From: Kitasatospora sp. MAP5-34
Lineage (GTDB): Bacteria; Actinomycetota; Actinomycetes; Streptomycetales; Streptomycetaceae
Direction of reading: 5' to 3'
Assembly (NCBI RefSeq): GCF_029894335.1
Contig: NZ_JARXZC010000056.1
Coordinates: 1-33,100, forward strand
DNA length: 33,100 nucleotides
Part shown: in pieces, positions 22,997 to 31,306 of the stretch
Layout of the letters: each line of letters starts with the position of its first letter
Position numbering within the stretch: the first letter of the stretch is position 1
Program-made: the position numbers and the translations under genes
Notes under the pieces: generated by a model
What the model saw: only the letters and a program-made list of their open reading frames with translations
Told to the model about the DNA's origin: nothing
Database searches by the model: none

Positions 22997-23923
22997 ATGA
23001 CCGACCCGTTCCACCCCCTCTCCCCCCACGTCCCCGAACTCGGCGCGCTGGAGCTGCTGGTCGCGGTGGCCAGGCTGGGCAGCGTCGGGCGGGCGGCGGC
23101 CGCGCTGGGGGTGAGCCAGCCCGCCGCCAGCGCCCGGATCAAGGGGATGGAGCAGCAGATCGGGGTCGCCCTGCTGGACCGGTCGCCGCGCGGCTCCCGC
23201 CCGACCGAGGCCGGGCGACTGGTGGTCGACTGGGCGCGCACCGTGGTCGAGGCGGCGCGGTTGCTGGACGCCGGGATCGGCGCGCTGCGGGAGCACCGCG
23301 ACGCGCGGCTGCGGGTGGTCGCCAGCCTGACGGTCGCCGAGTACCTGATGCCGGGCTGGCTGCTGGCCCTGAACGAGAGCAGCCCGGACACGGCCGTCAC
23401 CCTGCGCACCGCGAACTCCGCCGACGTCGCCACCCACGTGCTGGCGGGCGAGGCGGACCTCGGATTCATCGAGGGCCCGAACACCCCGCCCGGGCTCGAC
23501 GGCGTGGCGGTGGGCGCCGACCGGCTGGTGGTCGTGGTCGGGCCCACCCACCCCTGGGCCCGGCGCCGCACCCCGCTCACCGGCCCCGAGCTGGCCGGCA
23601 CCGCGCTGGTGCTGCGCGAGCCGGGTTCCGGCACCCGCGAGGTGCTGGACCAGGCCCTCGCCCCGTACGGCGGCACGGCCGCCCCCCGGCTCGTGCTGGC
23701 CTCCTCGACCGCGCTCAAGGCGGCCGCCATGACGGGCTCCGGTCCGGTCTGCCTGAGCGAGCTCACCGTGGTCGAGGAGTTGGCGACCGGCCGCCTGGTC
23801 GAGGTACCGCTGGACGGTCTCGACCTGCACCGGCCGCTGCGGGCCGTCTGGCCCGCCGGGCAGCGGCCCACCGGACCGGCCCGGGAGCTGCTCGGTCTCA
23901 CCCGGAAACGACTTCCCCAGTAA
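22997..23923 (+). CDS. LysR-family transcriptional regulator
   Basis: The 308-residue protein has a winged helix-turn-helix near the N-terminus (LELLVAVARLGSVGRAAAALGVSQPAASARI). The periplasmic-binding-protein-like effector domain follows from about residue 105 (LRVVASLTVAEYLMPGWL, ADLGFIEGPN, LVLREPGSGTREVLD). This layout resembles the CysL/CbbR side of the family. It is divergent from the TDT transporter and probably switches it on in response to the carried anion or a related metabolite. There is no ribosome binding site at ATG 22997; a -10 box six bases upstream suggests a leaderless transcript. Confidence 0.9.
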   Translation: MTDPFHPLSPHVPELGALELLVAVARLGSVGRAAAALGVSQPAASARIKGMEQQIGVALLDRSPRGSRPTEAGRLVVDWARTVVEAARLLDAGIGALREHRDARLRVVASLTVAEYLMPGWLLALNESSPDTAVTLRTANSADVATHVLAGEADLGFIEGPNTPPGLDGVAVGADRLVVVVGPTHPWARRRTPLTGPELAGTALVLREPGSGTREVLDQALAPYGGTAAPRLVLASSTALKAAAMTGSGPVCLSELTVVEELATGRLVEVPLDGLDLHRPLRAVWPAGQRPTGPARELLGLTRKRLPQ

Positions 23924-23970
23924 TTCGCCCAATGAGCTACCCGATGAACCGCACAATGAGTCACTCGAAA

Positions 23971-23991
23971 CTTGAGCGTGATCGACTCAAC
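23971..23991. promoter_or_regulatory. HAIR operator for HspR before clpB
   Basis: CTTGAGC-N7-ACTCAAC matches the HAIR consensus CTTGAGT-N7-ACTCAAG at all but two end positions and with the exact spacer. It lies 54 bases before the clpB GTG. TTGAGC within it could serve as -35 box, though no -10 at ideal spacing is clear (TACTGC and CATACT are candidates). Confidence 0.9.
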
Positions 23992-24045
23992 TTACTGCAT
24001 ACTGGATGAAGCAGGAGCAGTCTCCCAGAGGAAGGCACACCAGCA

Positions 24046-26658
24046 GTGGACGCCAGCAAGTTCACCAGCAAGACGCAGGACGCCCTGTCCGCCGCGATCC
24101 GGCAGGCCAGCGCCGCAGGAAACCCGGACGTCAAGCCGGTGCACATCCTGCTGGCCCTGCTGGAGCAACCGGAGGGCATCACCCGCCCGCTGCTCGAAGC
24201 GGTCGGCGCGGACGTCGCCGCCGTGACGGCCGCCGCCCGCCGGCAGCTCACCGGGCTGCCCGCCGCCCAGGGCTCGACGGTCGCCGCGCCGCAGCTCGCC
24301 CGCGACACCATGGCCGTGCTGGCCGAGGCGGGCAAGCGCGCCGACGACCTGGACGACCAGTACCTCTCCACCGAGCACCTGCTGGTCGGCCTGGCCGCCG
24401 AGGGCGGTGCGGTCGCCGAGCTGCTCGCGCAGCACGGCGCCACCCCCAAGGCGCTGCTGGCCGCCTTCAGGGACGTCCGGGGCAGCGCCCGCGTCACCTC
24501 CCCCGACCCGGAGGGCACGTACAAGGCGCTGGAGAAGTACGGCTCCGACCTCACCCAGGCCGCCCGGGACGGCAAGCTCGACCCGGTGATCGGGCGGGAC
24601 CAGGAGATCCGCCGGGTGGTCCAGGTGCTCTCCCGCCGGACGAAGAACAACCCGGTGCTGATCGGCGACCCGGGCGTCGGCAAGACGGCCGTGGTCGAGG
24701 GCCTGGCGCAGCGCATCGTCGCGGGCGACGTGCCCACCTCGCTGCGCGGCAAGCGGCTGGTCGCGCTCGACCTGAGCGCGATGGTCGCCGGGGCGAAGTA
24801 CCGGGGTGAGTTCGAGGAGCGGCTGAAGGCCGTCCTGAACGACATCAAGTCCAGCGACGGCCAGGTCATCACCTTCATCGACGAGCTGCACACCATGGTC
24901 GGCGCGGGCGCCGGCGGCGACTCCGCGATGGACGCGGGCAACATGCTCAAGCCGATGCTGGCCCGGGGCGAGCTGCGGATGGTCGGCGCCACCACGCTGG
25001 ACGAGTACCGCGAACGGATCGAGAAGGACCCGGCGTTGGAGCGCCGCTTCCAGCAGGTGCTGGTCGGCGAGCCGAGCGTCGAGGACACCATCGCCATCCT
25101 GCGCGGACTCAAGGGACGGTACGAGGCGCACCACAAGGTGCAGATCTCGGACGCCGCCCTGGTCGCCGCCGCCACCCTCTCCAACCGGTACATCACCTCG
25201 CGCTTCCTCCCCGACAAGGCGATCGACCTGGTCGACGAGTCCGCCTCCCGGCTGCGGATGGAGATCGACTCGTCCCCCGTCGAGATCGACGAACTCCAGC
25301 GCGCCGTCGACCGGTTGCGGATGGAGGAGCTGGCCCTGGAGAAGGAGTCCGACCCGGCCTCCGTCGACCGGCTGGCCAAACTCCGCCGCGATCTGGCCGA
25401 CAAGCAGGAGCAGTTGAACGGCCTGAACGCCCGCTGGGAGCAGGAGAAGAAGAGCCTGAACCGGGTCGGCGAGGTCAAGGAGCGCCTCGACGAACTGCAG
25501 GGCACCCTCGAACGCGCCCAGCGGGACGGCGACTTCGAGCGCGCCTCGAAGCTGATGTACGCCGAGATCCCGGCTGCCGAACGGGAGTTGGCCGAGGCGC
25601 AGCAGCGCGCGGCCGACGAGGACGCCAGCGAGTCGATGGTCAAGGAGGAGGTCGGCCCGGACGACATCGCCGACGTGGTCAGCTCCTGGACGGGCATCCC
25701 GGCCGGCCGGCTGCTGGAGGGCGAGAGCGCCAAGCTGCTGCGGATGGAGGAGGAGCTCGGCAGGCGGCTGATCGGCCAGTCCGAGGCCGTCCAGGCCGTC
25801 TCGGACGCGGTGCGCCGCACCCGCTCCGGCATCGCCGACCCGGACCGCCCGACCGGCTCGTTCCTCTTCCTCGGCCCGACGGGCGTCGGCAAGACCGAAC
25901 TCGCCAAGGCCCTGGCCGACTTCCTCTTCGACGACGAGCGGGCGATGGTCCGGATCGACATGAGCGAGTACGGCGAGAAGCACTCCGTCTCCCGCCTGGT
26001 CGGCGCCCCGCCCGGGTACGTCGGGTACGAGGAGGGCGGCCAGCTCACCGAGGCGGTCCGGCGCCGCCCGTACAGCGTCGTCCTGCTGGACGAGGTGGAG
26101 AAGGCCCACCCCGAGGTCTTCGACGTGCTGCTCCAGGTGCTGGACGACGGCCGCCTCACCGACGGCCAGGGCCGGACGGTCGACTTCCGCAACGCGATCC
26201 TGATCCTCACCTCCAACCTCGGCTCGCACTTCCTGATCGACCCGAACACCAGCCCCGAGCGGAAGAAGGAACTGGTGCTGGAGACGGTCCGCAGCTCCTT
26301 CAAACCCGAGTTCCTCAACCGCCTCGACGACATCGTGGTCTTCGAGCCGCTGGGCATGGCCGAGCTGAGCCGGATCGTGGACCTGCAGGTCGCCCGGTTG
26401 GCGGAGCGCCTGCGCGACCGCCGGCTCACCCTGGACGTCACCCCGGCGGCCCGTGACTGGCTCGCACTGACCGGCTACGACCCGGCGTACGGGGCCCGGC
26501 CGCTGCGGCGGCTGGTGCAGTCCGCGATCGGCGACCAGCTGGCCAAGGCGATCCTCTCCGGCACCGTCCGCGACGGGGACACCGTGGTGGTCGAGCGCGA
26601 CGAGGCGGCCGACCGGCTGACGGTGCGGTCGGCGGCTACGACCTCGCTGGTCAAGTGA
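24046..26658 (+). CDS. clpB: Disaggregase ClpB (Hsp104)
   Basis: The 870-residue hexameric AAA+ machine pulls proteins out of aggregates together with DnaK. The double Clp_N domain covers residues 1-145. Nucleotide-binding domain 1 has Walker A GDPGVGKT at about 207 and Walker B TFIDELH. The ClpB-specific coiled-coil middle domain spans about 400-525 (ELALEKESDPASVDRLAKL, rich in Glu, Lys, Arg). Domain 2 has GPTGVGKT at about 610 and VVLLDEVEKAHP. The C-terminus lacks the ClpP-binding tripeptide loop of ClpA/ClpX, as expected. GTG 24046 follows AGAGGAAGG by nine bases. The HAIR site upstream puts it under HspR. Confidence 0.97.
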   Translation: MDASKFTSKTQDALSAAIRQASAAGNPDVKPVHILLALLEQPEGITRPLLEAVGADVAAVTAAARRQLTGLPAAQGSTVAAPQLARDTMAVLAEAGKRADDLDDQYLSTEHLLVGLAAEGGAVAELLAQHGATPKALLAAFRDVRGSARVTSPDPEGTYKALEKYGSDLTQAARDGKLDPVIGRDQEIRRVVQVLSRRTKNNPVLIGDPGVGKTAVVEGLAQRIVAGDVPTSLRGKRLVALDLSAMVAGAKYRGEFEERLKAVLNDIKSSDGQVITFIDELHTMVGAGAGGDSAMDAGNMLKPMLARGELRMVGATTLDEYRERIEKDPALERRFQQVLVGEPSVEDTIAILRGLKGRYEAHHKVQISDAALVAAATLSNRYITSRFLPDKAIDLVDESASRLRMEIDSSPVEIDELQRAVDRLRMEELALEKESDPASVDRLAKLRRDLADKQEQLNGLNARWEQEKKSLNRVGEVKERLDELQGTLERAQRDGDFERASKLMYAEIPAAERELAEAQQRAADEDASESMVKEEVGPDDIADVVSSWTGIPAGRLLEGESAKLLRMEEELGRRLIGQSEAVQAVSDAVRRTRSGIADPDRPTGSFLFLGPTGVGKTELAKALADFLFDDERAMVRIDMSEYGEKHSVSRLVGAPPGYVGYEEGGQLTEAVRRRPYSVVLLDEVEKAHPEVFDVLLQVLDDGRLTDGQGRTVDFRNAILILTSNLGSHFLIDPNTSPERKKELVLETVRSSFKPEFLNRLDDIVVFEPLGMAELSRIVDLQVARLAERLRDRRLTLDVTPAARDWLALTGYDPAYGARPLRRLVQSAIGDQLAKAILSGTVRDGDTVVVERDEAADRLTVRSAATTSLVK

Positions 26659-26849
26659 CCGGGTCAAGTGATCGCCAGATGATTTTCAGGTGACCACAGG
26701 GGTTCCCAAAGCGGCTGGTACCGGATCTTCCGGGCGCCCGCCGGGGAGCCCCTGTGAGCTGGGCTCCGGATGAGGCAGGATGGAGACCTGGAAGGGCGGC
26801 CCCTCAGTCCCAGCCACCCTTGTGCACTGAGAATCAGAAGGACCTCCCA

Positions 26850-27410
26850 ATGAGCATCGACCCGTCGTCCATCCCCTCCTTCGGCTCGCCGCAGCCCCCC
26901 CAGGGCGGTCAGCCCGGTGGCGGACCGGCCGGCCCGCCGCCCGTGGTCGTACCGGACCAGGCCCTGGTGGGCCAGCTGCTCGACCAGATGCAGCTCAAGC
27001 ACCTCGTGGACGACGAGGGCGACCTCACCGCTCCCTGGGACGGCTTCCGCGTCTACTACATGTTCCGCGGCGAGCAGAAGGAGCTCTTCGCGGTCCGCGC
27101 CTTCTACGACCGCGCGTACCCGCTCGAGGACAAGCACGAGATCCTCGACCTGATCGACGAGTGGAACCGCGAGACCCTCTGGCCGAAGGTCTACACCCAC
27201 ACGCACGAGGACGGCGTGGTCCGCCTGATCGGCGAGTCCCAGATGATCATCGGGACGGGCGTCAACCTCGACTACTTCGTCACCACCACCGCCAACTGGA
27301 CTCAGGCCGCCGTCGGCTTCGAGCAGTGGATCGTCGAGCGCCTCGGCCTCCAGAAGGAGATCGAGGGCGAGCCCGGCCAGCCCGAGGACGGCACCCCCGA
27401 CGAGGGCTGA
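26850..27410 (+). CDS. YbjN-domain protein
   Basis: The 186-residue cytoplasmic protein has a Pro/Gly-rich N-terminal 35 residues. A YbjN-like alpha/beta domain follows, with strands FRVYYMFRGEQKELFAVRAFYD, here read in parts, and helices around IVERLGLQKEI. YbjN domains resemble type III secretion chaperone folds and are common in actinobacteria; the biochemical role is not established. ATG 26850 follows GAAGGA. It lies 190 bases after clpB and is closed by a strong terminator. The upstream gap contains no gene. Confidence 0.8.
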   Translation: MSIDPSSIPSFGSPQPPQGGQPGGGPAGPPPVVVPDQALVGQLLDQMQLKHLVDDEGDLTAPWDGFRVYYMFRGEQKELFAVRAFYDRAYPLEDKHEILDLIDEWNRETLWPKVYTHTHEDGVVRLIGESQMIIGTGVNLDYFVTTTANWTQAAVGFEQWIVERLGLQKEIEGEPGQPEDGTPDEG

Positions 27411-27430
27411 CTTCCCCCCGGCACACCACG

Positions 27431-27465
27431 ACGCCCGCCCCGCCACCTCCTGGCGGGGCGGGCGT
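27431..27465 (+). terminator. Terminator after the YbjN-like gene
   Basis: A perfect 15-bp stem (ACGCCCGCCCCGCCA / TGGCGGGGCGGGCGT) with a five-base loop, 20 bases after the stop codon, followed by TCGT. Confidence 0.85.
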
Positions 27466-27553
27466 TCGTGCAACGACGGGGCTTGTCCCGACTCCCCCTG
27501 TGCCAAGAAGATGAGATCCACTTCCGATCCACTTCCAACCACGAGGAGCAGGC

Positions 27554-28714
27554 ATGGGTACGAGGCCGCTGTTGAACCGCCGACTGGACGGACTCGGGAC
27601 GACGATCTTCGCCGAGATGTCCGCCCTCGCCACCGCGACGGGCTCGATCAACCTCGGACAGGGCTTCCCCGACACCGACGGGCCGCGCGAGATCGCCCAG
27701 GCCGCCGCCGACGCGGTGCTCAGCGGCCGGGGCAACCAGTACCCGCCCGGCCCCGGCATCCCCGAGCTGCGCACTGCCGTCGCCGAGCACCAGCAGCGCT
27801 TCTACGGCCTCACGTACGACCCCGACACCGAGGTCCTGGTCACCGCAGGAGCCACCGAGGCCATCGCCGCCGCGCTGCTCGCGCTCCTGGAGCCCGGCGA
27901 CGAGGTGATCGCCTTCGAGCCGTTCTACGACTCCTACGCCGCCTGCATCGCGATGGCCGGCGCCACCCGGGTACCGCTGACGCTCCGCCGGCCCACCTTC
28001 CGCCCGGACCTGGACGAGCTGCGCTCCCTGATCACCCCGCGCACCCGGCTGCTGCTGATCAACACCCCGCACAACCCCACCGGCCTGGTCCTCACCCCCG
28101 CCGAGCTGGCCACGATCGCCGAACTCGCCGTCGAACACGACCTGCTGGTGATCGCCGACGAGGTCTACGAACACCTGGTCTTCAGCGGCGCCCACCACCC
28201 CATCGCCGCCCTGCCCGGCATGCGCGAGCGGACGGTCTCGATCTCCTCCGCCGGAAAGACCTTCTCCTTCACCGGCTGGAAGGTCGGCTGGGTCACCGCC
28301 GCCGCCCCGCTGGTCGCGGCCGTCCGCACGGCCAAGCAGTACCTGACGTACGTCTCCGCCGGCCCGTTCCAGTACGCCGTCGCCGAGGCGCTGCGCCTGC
28401 CGGACAGCTACTTCGAGACGTTCCGCACCGACCTCGCCCGCAAGCGCGACCTCCTCTCGGACGGCCTGACGGCAGCCGGTTTCGAGGTCTTCCGCCCTCA
28501 GGGCACGTACTTCATCACCACCGACATCACCCCGCTCGGCGAGAAGGACGGCCTGGAGTTCTGCCGTTCTCTCCCGGAGCGCTGCGGCGTGGTGGCCATC
28601 CCCAACGTGGTCTTCTACGACAACACCGACGCCGGCCGCAGCCTCATCCGCTTCACCTTCTGCAAGCGGGACGATGTGCTCAGCGAGGCGGTGGCGCGCC
28701 TGCGGCAGCTCTGA
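27554..28714 (+). CDS. PLP-dependent aminotransferase, DapC-like
   Basis: The 386-residue class I/II aminotransferase uses pyridoxal phosphate. The Schiff-base lysine is K235 in SISSAGKTFSFTGWK. N174 (NTPHNPTG), D202 and Y205 (ADEVYEH) hold the cofactor. The substrate-carboxylate arginine lies near the C-terminus in LIRFTFCKRDD. The sequence is strongly like mycobacterial DapC (Rv0858c), as in FAEMSALA, NLGQGFPD, NQYPPGPG and FEPFYDSY. That enzyme makes N-succinyl-diaminopimelate for lysine and peptidoglycan. Related enzymes transaminate kynurenine or methionine, so the substrate needs testing. ATG 27554 follows GAGGAG. It is transcribed alone. Confidence 0.88.
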   Translation: MGTRPLLNRRLDGLGTTIFAEMSALATATGSINLGQGFPDTDGPREIAQAAADAVLSGRGNQYPPGPGIPELRTAVAEHQQRFYGLTYDPDTEVLVTAGATEAIAAALLALLEPGDEVIAFEPFYDSYAACIAMAGATRVPLTLRRPTFRPDLDELRSLITPRTRLLLINTPHNPTGLVLTPAELATIAELAVEHDLLVIADEVYEHLVFSGAHHPIAALPGMRERTVSISSAGKTFSFTGWKVGWVTAAAPLVAAVRTAKQYLTYVSAGPFQYAVAEALRLPDSYFETFRTDLARKRDLLSDGLTAAGFEVFRPQGTYFITTDITPLGEKDGLEFCRSLPERCGVVAIPNVVFYDNTDAGRSLIRFTFCKRDDVLSEAVARLRQL

Positions 28715-28797
28715 CCGGACCAGGCGGGACCCGGCGGGACCGCTGTCGCGGAGCGTGAACCGCTGGCGCCCGGCCGGCCACGGCGGCGGCCGTCGGC

Positions 28798-29532
28798 TCA
28801 GCTCCAGCCCGGGGCCGGTGGCAGTGGCCAGTTGGGCGGGTCCGGCAGTGAGTGGCCGCCGGATGTGGGCGGCGCGTCGGCGGTGCGGCCGCTGAGCCAG
28901 CCGAGGACGGCGTGACCGGGGCCGACGACGTCGGGGCCGGTCGGGGAGACCGTCCAGGTGCGGCCCAGGTCGACGGCTTCGACCCGGGCGACGGGGAAGT
29001 CGCGCGCGGCCAGGGCGCCGAGGGTGTCGTCCAGCGCCCAGGTCACGTACGCGGGGGGCCAGTCGGCCGGGCGGTAGCCGACGTTCAGGTCGACGTGGTG
29101 GGTTTCGAGCTCGCGCCAGCAGCGGTGGAGGGTGTACCAGGCCGGGTGCCGCCAGCCGGCCAGCGCCGTGACCAGGGTGTCCCAGCGTTCGGCGGGCATC
29201 GACGCGGCGGCTTCGGCCAGGCGGGCGAGCCGGGTGCGCAGGTCGGCGGCGAGTGCGGTGGCGAGTGCGGTGGCGAGTGCGGTGGCGAGTTCGGTGGCGA
29301 CTGCGGCGGCGGGGCGTTCGGTGCCGGGCCTCGGGCCGGGTTCGGCGCCGGTACGGGCCACGGCCAGCAGCCACAGGTAGGCGTCGACGCTGCGCGCGAG
29401 GTGGGTGACGACGTCGCCACGGTTCCAGCCGGCCAGGGCCGAGGGCGCGCACACCTCCGGGTCGGTCAGTGCCGCGAGGGTGGCGTCCAGCCGGGCGCCG
29501 GAACGGTGGACTTCCTCGATGATCTCGATCAC
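28798..29532 (-). CDS. Maleylpyruvate isomerase-family, mycothiol-dependent type protein
   Basis: The 244-residue protein has the DinB-like four-helix bundle of the mycothiol-dependent maleylpyruvate isomerase family. The N-terminal helix with CAPSALAGWNRGDVVTHLARSVDAY contains the expected first zinc ligand (His in VVTHLAR). The central RELETHHVDLNVGY supplies the other ligands. The C-terminal 80 residues form the second domain (VTWALDDTLGALAARDF). Family members use mycothiol as cofactor in isomerisation or transfer reactions. An Ala/Thr/Leu helix (ATALATALATAL) is made of a 12-bp DNA repeat and is longer than usual. GTG 29532 has no strong ribosome site. Confidence 0.8.
   Translation of the reverse strand: MIEIIEEVHRSGARLDATLAALTDPEVCAPSALAGWNRGDVVTHLARSVDAYLWLLAVARTGAEPGPRPGTERPAAAVATELATALATALATALAADLRTRLARLAEAAASMPAERWDTLVTALAGWRHPAWYTLHRCWRELETHHVDLNVGYRPADWPPAYVTWALDDTLGALAARDFPVARVEAVDLGRTWTVSPTGPDVVGPGHAVLGWLSGRTADAPPTSGGHSLPDPPNWPLPPAPGWS
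29251..29310. repeat. Five 12-bp tandem repeats inside the maleylpyruvate isomerase-like gene
   Basis: GAGTGCGGTGGC occurs three times perfectly and twice with one or two changes (29287 and 29299). Being a multiple of three it keeps the frame and encodes ATAL units in an alpha-helix. It is a candidate for strain-to-strain length change. Confidence 0.9.
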
Positions 29533-29592
29533 GTCCGTACTGTAACGGCGAGTTGGCGGCGAGCCGGCGACCAGGTCCGGCCACCGGTCGGC

Positions 29593-31002
29593 CTAAGGAC
29601 GGCCCCTCAGCAGCTCGCCGACGGCGGCGATGCCTGCCGTGACGGCGCGTTCGCCGACGTTGCCGAAGCCCAGGACCAGCTGTGGTGGCGAGGTCGCGTG
29701 CGAGGAGCGGCAGGTACTCATTCCGTACAGGCCGACCGACCGGGCGCGGGCGGCGGCGATGACCTCCTGCTCGTCGGCCGATCCGTCGAGATGGGCGACC
29801 GCGTGAAAGCCGGCCGCCAGGCCGGTCACCCTGGCCTCGGGGGCGTGTTCGGCGAGCGCCGCCACCAGGGCGGTGCGCCGCGCCGCATAGGTCGTGCGCA
29901 TCCGACGCAGGTGCCGGTCGAAGCGGCCGGACTCGATCAGTCTCGCGAGGGCGAGCTGGTCGAGCGTGGGCGACCCACGGTCCGTCAGCTGCTTCTGCTC
30001 GATGATCTGCCCGGCGAGCGCGGGCGGGCAGATCATCCACCCGATCCGCAGCGCGGGTGCGAGGGACTTGCTGACGGTGCCTATGGAGATCACGCGGTCG
30101 GCGGCGAGGCCCTGCAGGGCGCCCACCGGGTCCCGGTCGTAGCGGAATTCGGCGTCGTAGTCGTCCTCGATGACGACGGCGTCCCGGCGCCGGGCCCAGT
30201 CGATCAGCGCGAGCCGGCGTTCGGGTGCCAGGGCGACACCGGTGGGCCACTGGTGCGCGGGGGTGACGACGACGGCGCGGGCGTCGGTCGCGGCGAGGGC
30301 CCGCACGTCGATGCCGTGCTCGTCGACCGGTACGGGGATCACCGACAGGCCGGCCCAGGACGCGGCCGAGGAGATCGTGGCCGGTGAGCCGGGGTCCTCG
30401 TACGCCACCGTGCGAACGCCGGTCCGGGCCAGGGCGCGCAGGGCCAGGCCGAGGCCCTGCGCGTAACCGGAGCAGATCACGATCCGTTCCGGGTCGGCCG
30501 CGACGGCGCGTACTCGCCGCAGATATCCAGCCACGACCTCGCGCAGTGCCGCACTGCCGCGCGGGTCACCGTAGTCGAGCGCCGCCGTCGGCATGGTGCG
30601 GGCCGCCTCGCGGGTCGCCCACAGCCAGTCGGCGAGCGGGAAGGCGCTCAGCTCCGGGACACCCCACTTGAAGTCGGCCACCAGGCGGGCGGGCACGGCG
30701 ATCGGTGTCGAGGTGGCCGGCGGTACGCCTGCGCCGGCCGCCACCCGGGTGGCGGAGCCGACGCGGGTCACCAGGTACCCCTCGGCCTGGAGTTGGGCAT
30801 AGCAGTCTTGGACCAGCCCGCGTGACAGTCCGAGCATCCGGGCGAGTTCCCGCGAGGACGGGAGCCGTTCGCCGACCTGCAGCCGACCGGTCCGGATCGC
30901 GTCCCGCACCCGGCCTTCCAGCTGCCAGCGCAACGGCTCGCCGCTGTCCCGGTCGATGACCAACAGCAGATCGGGTGACAGACCGGACCAGTCCAGCGGC
31001 AT
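29593..31002 (-). CDS. MocR/PdxR-type regulator (GntR HTH fused to aminotransferase)
   Basis: The 469-residue protein joins a GntR winged helix-turn-helix (residues 20-85, GERLPSSRELARMLGLSRG) to a fold-type I aminotransferase domain that binds pyridoxal phosphate as effector. The expected Schiff-base lysine is K312 in GTVSKSLAPALRIGW; the cofactor-binding aspartate is in IEDDYDAEFRY. Such regulators control vitamin B6, GABA or other amine metabolism. ATG 31002 lacks a ribosome binding site, and TAAGAT lies eight bases upstream on the minus strand, suggesting a very short or absent leader. It is divergent from the ketopantoate-reductase-like and ridA genes, its likely targets. Confidence 0.9.
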   Translation of the reverse strand: MPLDWSGLSPDLLLVIDRDSGEPLRWQLEGRVRDAIRTGRLQVGERLPSSRELARMLGLSRGLVQDCYAQLQAEGYLVTRVGSATRVAAGAGVPPATSTPIAVPARLVADFKWGVPELSAFPLADWLWATREAARTMPTAALDYGDPRGSAALREVVAGYLRRVRAVAADPERIVICSGYAQGLGLALRALARTGVRTVAYEDPGSPATISSAASWAGLSVIPVPVDEHGIDVRALAATDARAVVVTPAHQWPTGVALAPERRLALIDWARRRDAVVIEDDYDAEFRYDRDPVGALQGLAADRVISIGTVSKSLAPALRIGWMICPPALAGQIIEQKQLTDRGSPTLDQLALARLIESGRFDRHLRRMRTTYAARRTALVAALAEHAPEARVTGLAAGFHAVAHLDGSADEQEVIAAARARSVGLYGMSTCRSSHATSPPQLVLGFGNVGERAVTAGIAAVGELLRGRP

Positions 31003-31306
31003 GGAATTGGATCTTACCGGCGATCCGCTCGGCCGCTAGCTTCGTCGTGTGACCAGGAGGATCAACTCTCAAGCCCAGGCAGCCGGTTCGCGGCCACTGC
31101 TGCTGACGCGGCCGCTGCGCCCGCGCTGGTGTTGACCGCCTCCGGGAGCATGGCGTGGATCACGGCGGCCTGCCTGCTGCGCGGGACCGCCGCGCCGCCG
31201 ACTCCCGCCGATAGACCCCGTCCGACGTTCCCGACGACGAACTGATCGAATACAGCCACGAGACCGCCCGCCCGGCGCCGGTCTCCCAGAAAAACAGGAG
31301 CAGCAC
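31003..31306. other. Divergent region between the MocR regulator and the reductase gene
   Basis: This 304-base stretch is longer than needed for two promoters. It contains an AGGAGG at 31054-31059 with no start codon behind it, and a plus-strand frame ending at TGA 31243-31245 that reads PALVLTASGSMAWITAACLL near its end. That piece looks like the last membrane helix of a lost transporter, so the region may be the scar of a deleted gene. I would not annotate it as functional. Confidence 0.35.

Noticed and set aside
23961..26667. Minus-strand frames of 826 and 891 codons opposite clpB
   Set aside because: Both are shadows of clpB; Ser/Arg-rich or Asp/Gly/Val-rich translation without motifs.
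27302..30250. 982-codon minus-strand frame running through several genes
   Set aside because: It crosses the aminotransferase gene antisense and the maleylpyruvate isomerase-like gene out of frame; no domain is visible.
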